The notes under the pieces are model-generated. The model was not told the origin of the DNA, did not search any database, and saw nothing but the letters and a program-made list of their open reading frames with translations. Shown one piece after another: positions 47,408 through 55,552 of a stretch of DNA of 64,000 bases. Each line of letters begins with the position of its first letter. The stretch's first letter is position 1. The position numbers and the translations under genes were made by a program. The stretch is from Actinoplanes italicus (lineage in GTDB: Bacteria; Actinomycetota; Actinomycetes; Mycobacteriales; Micromonosporaceae). The DNA lies in NCBI RefSeq assembly GCF_003001815.1, contig NZ_PVMZ01000002.1:736552-800551 (forward strand). Reading direction: 5' to 3'.

Positions 47408-48516
47408 ACCTGCGCGCTCAACCGGAGCAGACCCCGGCCACCCCAGGCGTTCACCGCCACCTCCGCCGCCAGCTTCTCGGCGATGTGCTGCCGCAACGCC
47501 TGCGCCTCCGGAAAGGTCGACGCCAGCCCGCCCGGCAACGGCACCACCCGCATCGCCACCCCCGGTCCGCCGGGATGCGGCAGGTCGGCGGGCGCGAGGT
47601 TGAGGGCCTCACCGACAACCCTCTGGCCGTACGAGACGAGCGCCTCGTTGTGCTCGCGGACCAATTCCAGGCCGAGCGTGCGCAGCGCAAAGAGCCCGGC
47701 CGGGGCCGCGAGCCACGGGGTGTAGTCGATCGTGCCCTGGAACTCGACGGCCCGCGGGAAGCCCTGCTCGTGCTCCCACGACACCACCAGCGGCTCGATC
47801 CGGCGCCGCCAGGCCGGGGCCACGTGCAGCAGGGCGGTGCCGCGCGGTGCCCAGCCCCACTTGTGCAGGTTCCCGACCCAGAAGTCGGCACCGATCACCG
47901 ACACGTCCACCGGCAGCATGCCCGGCACGTGCGCGGCGTCGACCAGCACCGGGATGTCCTGCTCCCCCGCGGCGGCGACGATCTCGCGTACCGGAAAGAG
48001 CGAAGCAGTGGCCGACGCCAGCTGGTCGATGACGAGCAACCGCGTGCGACCCGGCCGCAACGCCGCCCGGACCCGTGCCACCGTCTGCGCCGCGGACAGC
48101 CCCAGCGGCACCGCCACCGTCCGTGCGCTCGCCCCCGTCTGCCGGCACCGGTGCCGTACCGCCATCGCCACCGCACCGTAGGCGTGATCGCTGAGCAGCA
48201 CCTCGTCGTCCGGCCCCAGCCGCATGGACTGCAGCACCAGCGACACCGCCGCCGTCGTGTTCGGCACCAGCGCGCTGCCGTCCGGGTCCGCGCCCAGGAA
48301 GGTCGCCAGATGCCGTCGGCTGTGGAGGATCCGGTCCATCAGCCCGGTGCCGTAGAACCGCAGCGGATTGGCCTCCATCTCGTCGCGGAGCCGCTGCTGG
48401 GCGCGTTGCACGCTGATCGGGAGCGCCCCGAAGGAGCCGTGGTTGAGATAGGACACCGACGGGTCCAGCGAGAAGAGCAGACGGGCGCCCGGGACCGGCC
48501 GGGGCGGATCGATCAT
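47335..48516 (-). CDS. Class V aminotransferase (isopenicillin-N-epimerase-like)
   Basis: A 393-aa PLP enzyme. YLNHGSFGALPISVQRAQQ is the family start. VPNTTAAVSLVLQSM binds the phosphate, VDAAHVPGMLPVDV contains the PLP-pyridine Asp, and WVGNLHKWGWAPRG has the Schiff-base Lys. Such enzymes act as epimerases, desulfurases or aminotransferases; the substrate is not evident. ATG at 48516. It lies 38 nt downstream of xerC on the same strand and overlaps the M23 gene tail by 73 nt. Confidence 0.9.
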   Translation of the reverse strand: MIDPPRPVPGARLLFSLDPSVSYLNHGSFGALPISVQRAQQRLRDEMEANPLRFYGTGLMDRILHSRRHLATFLGADPDGSALVPNTTAAVSLVLQSMRLGPDDEVLLSDHAYGAVAMAVRHRCRQTGASARTVAVPLGLSAAQTVARVRAALRPGRTRLLVIDQLASATASLFPVREIVAAAGEQDIPVLVDAAHVPGMLPVDVSVIGADFWVGNLHKWGWAPRGTALLHVAPAWRRRIEPLVVSWEHEQGFPRAVEFQGTIDYTPWLAAPAGLFALRTLGLELVREHNEALVSYGQRVVGEALNLAPADLPHPGGPGVAMRVVPLPGGLASTFPEAQALRQHIAEKLAAEVAVNAWGGRGLLRLSAQVYNRPEEYDLLAERLPPLLAAFRK

Positions 48517-48554
48517 GCGTGTTCCGCAGCGCTCATGCCTCGGATCGTACGATG

Positions 48555-49670
48555 TCAGGCCCGTGGATGCGCCTGATTGAACGCCGCCCGGAGCCGTTCC
48601 GTCGACACGTGCGTGTAGATCTGGGTGCTCGCCAGCGAACTGTGCCCCAGCAGCTCCTGCACGGCTCGCAGATCCGCGCCCCCGTCCAGCAGATGGGTGG
48701 CCGCCGAGTGCCGCAGGTCGTGCGGGCTGGTGTGCGGCAGCCCCGCGGCCCGCGCCGCGTTCGCCACGATCCGCCGGACCACCGTCGGCTGCAGGCGACC
48801 GCCCTTGACACCCAGGAACAGCGCGTCCCGGCTGGGGCGGGCCACCAGCTCCGGTCGACCTCGGCGCAGCCAGGTCTCGAGCGCCCGCTCGGCGGGGTGG
48901 CCGAAGGGGACGGCACGCTCCTTGGCACCCTTGCCGAAGACTCGTACTACCTGGCGTGCGTGGTCTATGTCGGCCCGGTTCAGGGAGCAGAGCTCACTTA
49001 CGCGGATTCCTGTGGCGTAGAGGAGTTCCAGTACCGCTCGGTCGCGGAGGGCCAGCGCGTTGCCGGTCGGCGTGTCCTCCCTACCCAGAACGAACGTTCT
49101 GTCTTCGTTCGCTGTCTCCTCCTCCGTCGCGGTGCCGGGCGTTCTGTCGTTGTCCGGGACACCTGTTCTTTCCACGCCGGCGGCGTCGGCGGGACGGCCG
49201 GCCGACTCCATCAGCTCGGCGGCCTGGTCGGCGCGGAGCACCGTGGGCAGGCTTCGATGCGCGCGCGGGCTGGCCAGCTGCGCTCCCGGATCTTCCGCCG
49301 AGAGCCCGGTCCGGTGTGCCCAGCCGGTGAAGGCCCGTGCCGCCGCGGCCCGCCGCGCCTGCGAGGACCTGGCCGCACCCGATCCCATCCGCGCCGCGAG
49401 CCACCCGCGCAGAACCATGATGTCCAGCTCGGCGACGGTCACCCGGCCCTCGTAGGCGGCATGGTCGAGAAGCGACACGACATCCCCGACATAGGCCCGG
49501 ACCGTGTGCTCCGACCGTCCCTCGACCCCGGCGAGGTGGCGGCCGAAGTCGTCCACCGCCGCCCGGAGGGCCGCCGGCAGCCGCTCGTGCAGTTCCCGAA
49601 TCCCCATCGCCCCAGACCGTCCATCCCCACCGGGCGTCCGGTCAAGCTCCGGACGCGGCGTTTCTGTCAT
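48555..49670 (-). CDS. xerC: Tyrosine recombinase XerC with a linker insertion
   Basis: 371 aa, longer than the usual ~300. XerC acts with XerD at dif to resolve chromosome dimers. The N-terminal SAM-like domain (about 30-130) and catalytic domain (about 205-371) are intact: Arg223 in GIRVSEL, His317 and Arg320 in PHDLRHSAATHLL, His343 in LGHSS and Tyr352 in IYTH. Residues about 157-205 are a hydrophilic Thr/Glu/Asp-rich insertion between the domains. ATG 49670 has no clear ribosome binding site; ATG 49607 (MGIRELHERLP) is an alternative that leaves more promoter space. Confidence 0.93.
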   Translation of the reverse strand: MTETPRPELDRTPGGDGRSGAMGIRELHERLPAALRAAVDDFGRHLAGVEGRSEHTVRAYVGDVVSLLDHAAYEGRVTVAELDIMVLRGWLAARMGSGAARSSQARRAAAARAFTGWAHRTGLSAEDPGAQLASPRAHRSLPTVLRADQAAELMESAGRPADAAGVERTGVPDNDRTPGTATEEETANEDRTFVLGREDTPTGNALALRDRAVLELLYATGIRVSELCSLNRADIDHARQVVRVFGKGAKERAVPFGHPAERALETWLRRGRPELVARPSRDALFLGVKGGRLQPTVVRRIVANAARAAGLPHTSPHDLRHSAATHLLDGGADLRAVQELLGHSSLASTQIYTHVSTERLRAAFNQAHPRA

Positions 49671-49693
49671 ACCCGGGGTCTAACGTCGTCGGC

Positions 49694-50155
49694 ATGGCAC
49701 GCTGGGAGGAAATCGAGAAGGACGCCCCGGAGTTCGCGGCCCGTGTGCGGGCACTCTTCGAGGCGGGCACCAACAAGACGATCGCCACGCTGCGCCGGGA
49801 CGGCTCACCCCGGATCAGCGCGACCGAGGCGCAGTTCACCGACGGCGAGCTCACCCTCGGCTCGATGCCCGGCGCGGTGAAACTGCTGGATCTCCGCCGC
49901 GACCCACGCATCGCGATGCACAGCCCCACTCTGGAGCCACCCGCCGACGACCCGGCGAGCGGCCCTGGCGATGCCAAGCTGTCCGGCCGGGCGGTCGAGA
50001 TGCCGCTCCCACCCGACACCCCACACGCGGACGCGGCCTTCTTCCGCATCGACATCGACGAGGTTGCCCTGACATATGTCGGCACCCCCGCCGACCATCT
50101 GGTGATCGAGTCCTGGCACGCGGGCCGAGGCTACCGCCGCCGAACCCGGACCTGA
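49694..50155 (+). CDS. Pyridoxamine 5'-phosphate oxidase-family (flavin/F420-binding fold) protein
   Basis: 153 aa. The fold's first strands read TIATLRRDGSPRISATEAQF and LTLGSMPGAVKLLDLRRDPR, and LTYVGTPADHLVIESWH ends the barrel. Members bind FMN or F420 and reduce or bind small ligands; this one could be a deazaflavin-type reductase. It starts only 23 nt from the divergent xerC start. A TAACGT about 10 nt before the ATG could be a -10 box giving a leaderless transcript. Confidence 0.8.
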   Translation: MARWEEIEKDAPEFAARVRALFEAGTNKTIATLRRDGSPRISATEAQFTDGELTLGSMPGAVKLLDLRRDPRIAMHSPTLEPPADDPASGPGDAKLSGRAVEMPLPPDTPHADAAFFRIDIDEVALTYVGTPADHLVIESWHAGRGYRRRTRT

Positions 50156-50195
50156 CCGGACCGGTTCGCCTTCCCACCCGGTGCCGGGACGCGCG

Positions 50196-50277
50196 TCCGG
50201 CCGCAGCGATGGGACAGCTTTCAGGCCATCCGGGCGCGGGGAGCCGGGTCTGGCCGCAGCGCTGGGAGAGCTCTCAG
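50196..50277 (+). repeat. Imperfect 29-bp direct repeat
   Basis: 50196-50224 and 50249-50277 match at 25 of 29 positions (core GGCCGCAGCGMTGGGASAGC). They lie 53 bp apart in the gap between convergent genes. No hairpin or gene explains them. Confidence 0.6.
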
Positions 50278-50325
50278 ATGGTTGCCGAGGTGCCGCGCAA
50301 CGCTGATAGGGCGGCGCCTCGGGGG

Positions 50326-50730
50326 TCAGGGGAGGGCGAGCTGGTATCGATCCGCGGGGTAGGCGGTCTGTGTGCCGTCCGGCGCGGTCACCACCAGGAC
50401 GGGAACGCCTTCACGCAGGTTGAACCTCCGGCGTTCCGTATCGGTGGGCATGCGCGCGCCCGCCCGTTCACCACTGCTGAGCACGACGACCTCGACCGGT
50501 TCCGAGACACGGACGAACGTCCCGCGCGGCCTGTCCACGGTGACCAGGCCCTCGCTGCGGAGCTGCGCGATGGCCTGCCGCACCGTGGTCCGGCTGATGT
50601 GGTGATCCTCGCCCAGTCGCAACTCGCTGGGCAGCGGGTCGCCCGGCGCGAGCTCGCCGCTCTCGATCTGCCCGCGTAGCAGGTCAGCCAACTGGCGGAA
50701 CACCGCACGGTCCGCCGAAGGATCGATCAT
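50326..50730 (-). CDS. GntR-family transcriptional regulator, short form
   Basis: 134 aa. The winged helix is standard: FRQLADLLRGQIESGELAPG-DPLPSELRL, then HISRTTVRQAIAQLRSEGLV and RPRGTFVR. The C-terminal 60 residues (RMPTDTERRRFNLREGVPVL) resemble only the first part of a HutC/UTRA ligand domain, which normally adds about 140 residues. It may bind a small ligand poorly or work without one. ATG at 50730 follows an AT-rich promoter region (about 50731-50785) with GTTGTAACGAC as a possible operator. Confidence 0.88.
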   Translation of the reverse strand: MIDPSADRAVFRQLADLLRGQIESGELAPGDPLPSELRLGEDHHISRTTVRQAIAQLRSEGLVTVDRPRGTFVRVSEPVEVVVLSSGERAGARMPTDTERRRFNLREGVPVLVVTAPDGTQTAYPADRYQLALP

Positions 50731-51094
50731 AGTAATTATTTTACGTGCCCCGGCGTCCTGTCATGTTGTAACGACATTCCTACATGCCAGCCCCGGACCG
50801 CCGCCCCAGTGGCAGGCGGGCCGCTGACGGCCCACGTGACCTGTCCGGAGCGGTGGCTGCGGAGATGGGCATGCCGTGGCACGAGCCGCCGCAGGCCGCG
50901 GAGGAGTCCGGCGCGGCACAACTGCCTGCGGCACGGTTCCTCGGTCAGGTACGACGCGAGAACAGCTTGGCTCAGCGCTGGGCCCGTTCCGCGAGACGGT
51001 TCCTCCGGTATCGCAGTGACGGAAGGACTGGGGACGGCGAGAGGCACCCGGTCCGGCTGCGGCCGGCGAGGACGGGTGGAGGGTGGGCAGCCGT
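50731..51094. other. Gap between the GntR gene and the small-gene patch
   Basis: 364 nt. The left part (to about 50785) is AT-rich and probably the GntR promoter. The rest has open frames on both strands but no recognisable protein and no clear start signal. I leave it unassigned. Confidence 0.5.
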
Positions 51095-51352
51095 TCAGGT
51101 CGACGGGTGGTCCCTGATCCAGGAGAGGAAACGCTCGTACAGGTCCAGCGGCGGGGAGTGGCCGCCCACGGTGAAGTCGTCGAGAGCGTCGTACATCTGG
51201 GCGGACAGGTAGATCTTCAGCAGGGACGGATAGGCGCGGTACTCATCGAGAAGGGTCGCCCGGGCGTCGGTACAGGGCCACGGATGCCCGCAGACCCGGC
51301 ATCGCCAATGAGGACGGTCGTGCAGGTGCTCGTGTTCCGGTGCCGTGGACAA
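51095..51352 (-). CDS. Small conserved protein with CxxCG-PC motif
   Basis: 85 aa. WRCRVCGHPWPCTDAR near residue 16 has a Cys pattern (C-x2-C-x5-C) that may bind metal. Then LLDEYRAYPSLLKIYLSAQM-YDALDDF and DLYERFLSWIRDHP form helices. I recognise the style from Micromonosporaceae proteins sometimes labelled flavin reductase, but no flavin motif is visible, so I make no functional call. ATG at 51352. It is downstream of the related-motif gene at 51781 on the same strand. Confidence 0.7.
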   Translation of the reverse strand: MSTAPEHEHLHDRPHWRCRVCGHPWPCTDARATLLDEYRAYPSLLKIYLSAQMYDALDDFTVGGHSPPLDLYERFLSWIRDHPST

Positions 51353-51397
51353 AGAAAATTCCCCCGTCAGTGGGTCGGCCGGTCGGGTGACGAAATG

Positions 51398-51781
51398 TCA
51401 GTGATTGCGGTGCCGTCGCTGGGACGGCTGCCGCGCTCCCTCATTCGCCCGGTGTTCCTGGGCCGGCGTGAGGCGGCCGGCGCGGCCCACGTTCGAGTCC
51501 GGATGTGCGGTGCGGGCGGGGATCTCGGTGCTGCCGGAATCCGGTGCGACGCCCGCGCCGGGGCCGGCGGCCCGCGATCGGTAGAGCCCGCCACTGCCCT
51601 GTATCCGCTGCTCGGGGGCGATGTAGGTGCGGCGTGGGTAGGGCGGCGGAGGCGATGGTGGGAAACGGTCGATGCAGGGGGCCGGAAGCCCGCAGATGCA
51701 CCTGCGCCAGAGGGTCCGCCAATCGCGCCGATGGTTCGGGTGGTGGGGAACCGGATCGCTAGTCCGTCGCCTTCTAGTCAT
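51398..51781 (-). CDS. Small Arg/Pro-rich protein with CxCG-PC motif
   Basis: 127 aa. The start PVPHHPNHRRDWRTLWRRC leads to CICGLPAPCIDRF, whose Cys pattern (C-x-C-x5-C) resembles that of the neighbouring 85-aa protein. The rest is low in complexity (Pro, Arg, Ser) and likely disordered. ATG at 51781 is embedded in the TAGTC operator region, consistent with control by the divergent HTH gene. Codon and composition evidence alone would be weak; the shared motif supports it being real. Confidence 0.55.
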   Translation of the reverse strand: MTRRRRTSDPVPHHPNHRRDWRTLWRRCICGLPAPCIDRFPPSPPPPYPRRTYIAPEQRIQGSGGLYRSRAAGPGAGVAPDSGSTEIPARTAHPDSNVGRAGRLTPAQEHRANEGARQPSQRRHRNH

Positions 51782-51844
51782 AGGACCACCTTAGTTGACC
51801 ACGGACTAGCTGTCTTCTAACAACTTTGTAAGGGACTAATAGTC
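51759..51844. promoter_or_regulatory. TAGTC/GACTA operator cluster in a divergent promoter
   Basis: CTAGTCC (51759-51765), CTAGTC (51774-51779), GGACTAG (51803-51809) and the perfect palindrome GACTA-A-TAGTC (51834-51844) lie within 86 nt of AT-rich DNA. They flank the starts of the leftward 127-aa gene and the rightward HTH gene, so both could be controlled together. Confidence 0.6.
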
Positions 51845-51864
51845 TCACGCCTACGGTCGATCAT

Positions 51865-52074
51865 GTGGGAGTGAAGCCGATCCGCCTCATGGGGGCGCAC
51901 GAAATCCGCATCCGTCTGGGCGGAGTAAGCCGACAGCGGGCGTACCAGATCACGAGCCGTGCCGATTTTCCGAAGCCTGTGGCCGATCTTGCGCAAGGCA
52001 AGGTATGGCTGACCGAGGACGTCGAGGCATGGATGAAGGTTCATCGCCGGGACCTGGACGAGTCAGAGGACTGA
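51865..52074 (+). CDS. AlpA/MerR-like small HTH protein
   Basis: 69 aa. MGAHEIRIRLGGVSRQRAYQ ITSRADFPKP (helix-turn-helix) and VWLTEDVEAWMKVHRR match the AlpA/excisionase-like wing. Proteins of this type are small DNA binders, phage-like regulators or excisionases. GTG 51865 is chosen; GTG 51871 is equally possible. There is no strong ribosome binding site, so a leaderless transcript is possible. It diverges from the small Cys-motif genes and is a good candidate to bind the TAGTC sites. Confidence 0.78.
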   Translation: MGVKPIRLMGAHEIRIRLGGVSRQRAYQITSRADFPKPVADLAQGKVWLTEDVEAWMKVHRRDLDESED

Positions 52075-52080
52075 TCCGTC

Positions 52081-52141
52081 CGGTCACGGCGGTGACCGAA
52101 GCCGGCCCTGAGCCGGTCGCCGTTCGTGCGGCGGCCGGCTC
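52081..52141. terminator. Two hairpins between the HTH gene and dprA
   Basis: CGGTCAC/GTGACCG (52081-52087, 52092-52098) and GAGCCGG/CCGGCTC (52110-52116, 52135-52141) follow the HTH stop by 6 nt and precede the 3' end of leftward dprA. Likely bidirectional termination. Confidence 0.5.
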
Positions 52142-52209
52142 ACGACGGGCCGGTCACAGTCATGCCCGCAAACTGATGCGGATTGTCCGATCAGTCGGCA
52201 TCGCGGCCT

Positions 52210-53469
52210 TTAGTCCTGCTCGGATACCGATGAAGTCTGCCCGGAGACAGGCGATGACCGCTCGGGTACGGCAGAAGTCCGCCTCTCCGCGGGCGGGTCC
52301 GGCGGGACCTGCCGGGGAACGAGCGAGACGCCCTCGGCCGTACGCGTAACCAGGCCCGCCACCTCCAGCAGTGACAGGCGCCGCAGGACGGTCCGGAGGT
52401 GCAGCCGTGCCTCGGCAGCCAACTGCTCCGGCGTGACCGATCCCTTCCGGGGGAGGGCCTCGAGTACGAGCGCGGTCTCCTCGTCGAGGTGATCGTGCCG
52501 GCGCTGCGGCCCGCGTGGCGGTTCGGCGAGGTATTCACCGATGTGGCCGATCTCCTCCAGCACCTCGGCAGCCGAGGTGACCACCCGCGCGAACGGGTTG
52601 CTCCGCAGGATCTCGTGGCATCCGACGGACATCGCCGACGTCACAGGTCCGGGTACCACCATCGCGGGCCGTCCCAGCGCCAGCACCCTGCTCATCGTCT
52701 GTGTCGCGCCGCTGCGCGCGGCCGCTTCGACGACGACCGTGCCCGCGGTGCTCGCGGCGATCACCCGGTTCCGGATCAGGAACCGGTGCCGCAGTGGCTC
52801 GGCGCCGATCGGCCATTCGCTGATCAGCAGCCCGGTCTCGATGATCTGCTCGAACATCGCCGAGTTCCCGATCGGGTACGGGCGATCGACACCGCACGCC
52901 AGCACCGCCACGGTCGGGCCACCCGCGGCGAGCGCCCCTCGGTGGGCCGCCGCGTCGATACCGAACGCTCCTCCGGAGAGCACCGTCCACCCGTCGCGGC
53001 CGATCGCGTACGCCATCTCGCTGGTGACGTTCACTCCGTAACCGGTGGCGGCCCGCGCGCCGACGATCGCGACCGAACGTTCCAGTGCCTCGCCGAGCGG
53101 CCACGCCCCGCGGACCCAGAAGCACAGCGGCGGCCGGATGTCGAAGTTGATCCGGCCGGCGGTATCCAGTTCCAGCCCGGCCAGGTCGGTGACCCGGCGT
53201 GGCCATTCCTCGTCCGAGGGCACGACCAGACGGGCGCCGAGACGCTCCGCTCGGCGCAGCGCGATCTCGGCCATCCGGCGTGGATCACCGGCCGCGAGCC
53301 GTGCGGAGACCGCGCCGCGCAGGCGGTTGTCCGGGACGTCACCACTGAGCAGCAGCTCCAGGGCGGCCGGTGCGCCGGTCTCCTCGACCAGCGTCCAGAC
53401 CGCACGGTTGCCGGGCTCCGCCAGCCAGGTGAGCGCCGCCCGGGCGGCGCGGTCCTCAGCACCGCTCAT
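52210..53469 (-). CDS. dprA: DNA-processing protein DprA
   Basis: 419 aa. The Rossmann core has VAIVGARAATGYG, VLSGGAFGIDAAAHRGAL and AVLACGVDRPYP, then LIRNRVIAAS and VVVEAAARSGA, the DprA signature. DprA loads RecA on incoming single-stranded DNA in transformable bacteria; its role in actinomycetes is less clear. A winged-helix C-terminal domain (about 335-395) and a Ser/Pro-rich tail follow. ATG at 53469 (MSGAEDRAARAALTWLAEPG) is chosen, although the frame stays open upstream to 53778. A 188-nt gap to yifB is unusual, because these genes often overlap. Confidence 0.93.
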   Translation of the reverse strand: MSGAEDRAARAALTWLAEPGNRAVWTLVEETGAPAALELLLSGDVPDNRLRGAVSARLAAGDPRRMAEIALRRAERLGARLVVPSDEEWPRRVTDLAGLELDTAGRINFDIRPPLCFWVRGAWPLGEALERSVAIVGARAATGYGVNVTSEMAYAIGRDGWTVLSGGAFGIDAAAHRGALAAGGPTVAVLACGVDRPYPIGNSAMFEQIIETGLLISEWPIGAEPLRHRFLIRNRVIAASTAGTVVVEAAARSGATQTMSRVLALGRPAMVVPGPVTSAMSVGCHEILRSNPFARVVTSAAEVLEEIGHIGEYLAEPPRGPQRRHDHLDEETALVLEALPRKGSVTPEQLAAEARLHLRTVLRRLSLLEVAGLVTRTAEGVSLVPRQVPPDPPAERRTSAVPERSSPVSGQTSSVSEQD

Positions 53470-53657
53470 CGCGGTCCTCGCCCGGGCCGGTCCAGCACTG
53501 AGAGGTTCACGAGATTCTCCGATCAGAGAAGGCCCCGGAAAGAAGACGGGTGGAGGGTGGCGGAGCTGAGCGGGCCGGTCGGCGGAGACGCCGGAGGAAC
53601 GGGAGACGGACGAGACAGGGTGGAAGGAGCGGACGGAACGGGTACGCCAGAAGGCAG

Positions 53658-55193
53658 TCACCGGGAGCCGCGGACATTGGCCTCCCCCATCCGCAGCTGA
53701 TAGGCCTCGCAGACGTCGCCCTCCGACGGGCGCGAACGGCCGTCGAGATCCGCCACGGTCCAGGCCAATCGCAGGCACCGGTCATAGCCACGCGCCGACA
53801 GGACGCCTCGATCGAGCGCACTGTGCAGCACCGCGGTGTCCCGGCCCGGCAGCCGCCACGGCGCCCGCCGCAGGGTCGGCCCCGGCACCTCCGCGTTGGT
53901 CCGCCATCCGCCCGGCGCCCACCTCTCGGCCGCCGCGGCCCGCGCCCGGGCGACCCGTGCCGCGACGGTCGCCGACGGCTCGGCCGGTTCGGAGTCGACC
54001 AGGAGCTGCGCCGCGCGGACCGGGAGCAGGTTGACCCGCATGTCGATGCGGTCGAGCAGCGGCCCGGAGAGCCGGCCGAGGTAACGCCGTCGCACGGTGG
54101 GCCCGCACCGGCAGGCCTGATCTCCTGCCGGTGAGGCGCACGGGCAGGGGTTGGCGGCAACCACGAGCTGGGCCCGTGCCGGGTACTCGACGGTCCCGCG
54201 GGCCCGGGACAGGACGACCCGTCCGCTCTCCAGCGGTTGCCGCAGTGCCTGCAAGGTGGCCCGGCCCATCTCGGGCACCTCGTCGAGGAACAGGACTCCG
54301 CGGTGGGCCAGCGAGAGCGCGCCCGGCCGGATCAGCCCGGAACCGCCGCCGACCAGGGCGGCGAGGGTGGAGCTGTGATGCGGGGCCTGGAACGGCGGCC
54401 TGCGGACGAGCCGCCCGTCCGGTGGCAGGATCCCGGCGATCGACTGCAGCGCTGTCACTTCGAGGGCAGCGTCGTCGTCGAGCTCGGGGAGGATGGTCGG
54501 CAGCCGCTCGGCGAGCATCGTCTTGCCGGCGCCGGGCGGGCCGAACAGGGCCAGATGGTGCCCACCGGCCGCGGCGATCTCCAAGGCGTACCGCCCGGTC
54601 TCCTGCCCGGCGAGATCGGCCAGGTCCGGACCCGGCGGCAGAGGTGCCGGCGGTACGGCCGGAGGGTCCAGGAGTGTGCCGGCACCCCGGGCGTACTCGA
54701 TGAGCCGGTGCAGTGTGTCCACGGCACGCACCGTCACCCCGGGGACGACGGTGGCCTCGCACGCGTTGCCCAGCGGCACGATCACCCGGCCGACTCCGGC
54801 CCGCGCCGCCGCGGCGACCATCGGCAGCACACCTCGCACCGGCCGGACCGTCCCGTCGAGGCCGAGTTCGCCGATCAGCGCCACCCCGCCGAGCCGTTCC
54901 GGTGGTAGGGAACCGGCTCCGACGAGCACCGCGGCGGCGACCGGAAGATCGAATCCGCTGCCGTGCTTCGGCAGGGCCGCGGGCAGCAGGTTCACGGTGA
55001 TCCGCCGCTGGGGCCAGTCGTGGCCGGAGTTCACGATCGCGGCGCGCACCCGGTCGCGGGCCTCGTTGAGCGAGGTGTCCGGCAGCCCGGTGAGCACCAG
55101 GGTGGGCAGGCCGTTGGAGAGGTCGGCCTCCACCTCCACCACGTGGCCGGCGACGCCGACGAGCCCGGCGCAGAGCACCCGTGCGTAGCTCAT
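53658..55193 (-). CDS. yifB: YifB-family Mg-chelatase-like AAA ATPase
   Basis: 511 aa. The N-terminal ChlI-like domain begins MSYARVLCAGLVGVAGHVVE, with GLPTLVLTGLPDTSLNEAR. The AAA+ core has Walker A LFGPPGAGKTMLAERLP and Walker B GVLFLDEVPEM. VVAANPCPCASP and the Cys-rich segment CRCGP follow, and the C-terminal domain (RAYDRCLRLAWTVADLDG-like) completes it. The exact function is unknown; the gene is usually linked to dprA and yraN. ATG at 55193 overlaps the yraN stop (ATGA). Confidence 0.93.
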   Translation of the reverse strand: MSYARVLCAGLVGVAGHVVEVEADLSNGLPTLVLTGLPDTSLNEARDRVRAAIVNSGHDWPQRRITVNLLPAALPKHGSGFDLPVAAAVLVGAGSLPPERLGGVALIGELGLDGTVRPVRGVLPMVAAAARAGVGRVIVPLGNACEATVVPGVTVRAVDTLHRLIEYARGAGTLLDPPAVPPAPLPPGPDLADLAGQETGRYALEIAAAGGHHLALFGPPGAGKTMLAERLPTILPELDDDAALEVTALQSIAGILPPDGRLVRRPPFQAPHHSSTLAALVGGGSGLIRPGALSLAHRGVLFLDEVPEMGRATLQALRQPLESGRVVLSRARGTVEYPARAQLVVAANPCPCASPAGDQACRCGPTVRRRYLGRLSGPLLDRIDMRVNLLPVRAAQLLVDSEPAEPSATVAARVARARAAAAERWAPGGWRTNAEVPGPTLRRAPWRLPGRDTAVLHSALDRGVLSARGYDRCLRLAWTVADLDGRSRPSEGDVCEAYQLRMGEANVRGSR

Positions 55194-55552
55194 CAGAACG
55201 CGCCCCGGATGTGGACCAGACGGGTGGCGCCGCGGCGTTGCGGCAGGACCTCCATCACGTCGAAACGGATGTGTTCCGCGCGTACCCCCGACTCGGAAAG
55301 CCACCTGGAGGCCAGCTGCCGTAACCGGCGCACCTTCCGGTGATCGACGGCCGCCGCCGGTGGGCCGAAGGTCGCCGTGCGCCGGGTCTTCACCTCGCAG
55401 AAGACCAGGCCGTCGCCGTCGCGCAGGATGAGGTCGATCTCACCCTCGGAGCAGCGCCAGTTGCGTTGCAGCAGTGTGAGACCGATCTCCTGCAGATACC
55501 GGGCGGCCAGCCGCTCGCCGTAGGCGCCGATCGCCCGTCGCTGAGTCGTCAT
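55193..55552 (-). CDS. yraN: UPF0102 protein YraN (nuclease-fold)
   Basis: 119 aa. GEIDLILRDGDGLVFCEVKT with the preceding Glu forms the PD-(D/E)XK-like core; RRAIGAYGERLAARYL is the family start. The family resembles Holliday-junction nucleases but is poorly characterised. ATG at 55552 is used. It is first in yraN-yifB-dprA and is preceded by the paired TCCACA element. Confidence 0.93.
   Translation of the reverse strand: MTTQRRAIGAYGERLAARYLQEIGLTLLQRNWRCSEGEIDLILRDGDGLVFCEVKTRRTATFGPPAAAVDHRKVRRLRQLASRWLSESGVRAEHIRFDVMEVLPQRRGATRLVHIRGAF

Noticed and set aside
48555..49670. xerC as a mobile-element integrase
   Set aside because: The sequence fits chromosomal XerC, and no att sites, excisionase or cargo genes flank it. 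The AlpA-like HTH gene 2 kb away is not clearly linked.
50736..51047. A 103-codon minus-strand frame directly upstream of the GntR gene
   Set aside because: It has no ribosome binding site or recognisable domain, and covers the AT-rich region expected to be the GntR promoter.
50784..51212. A 142-codon plus-strand frame overlapping the 85-aa gene
   Set aside because: It is antisense to the better-supported 85-aa gene and has no motif.
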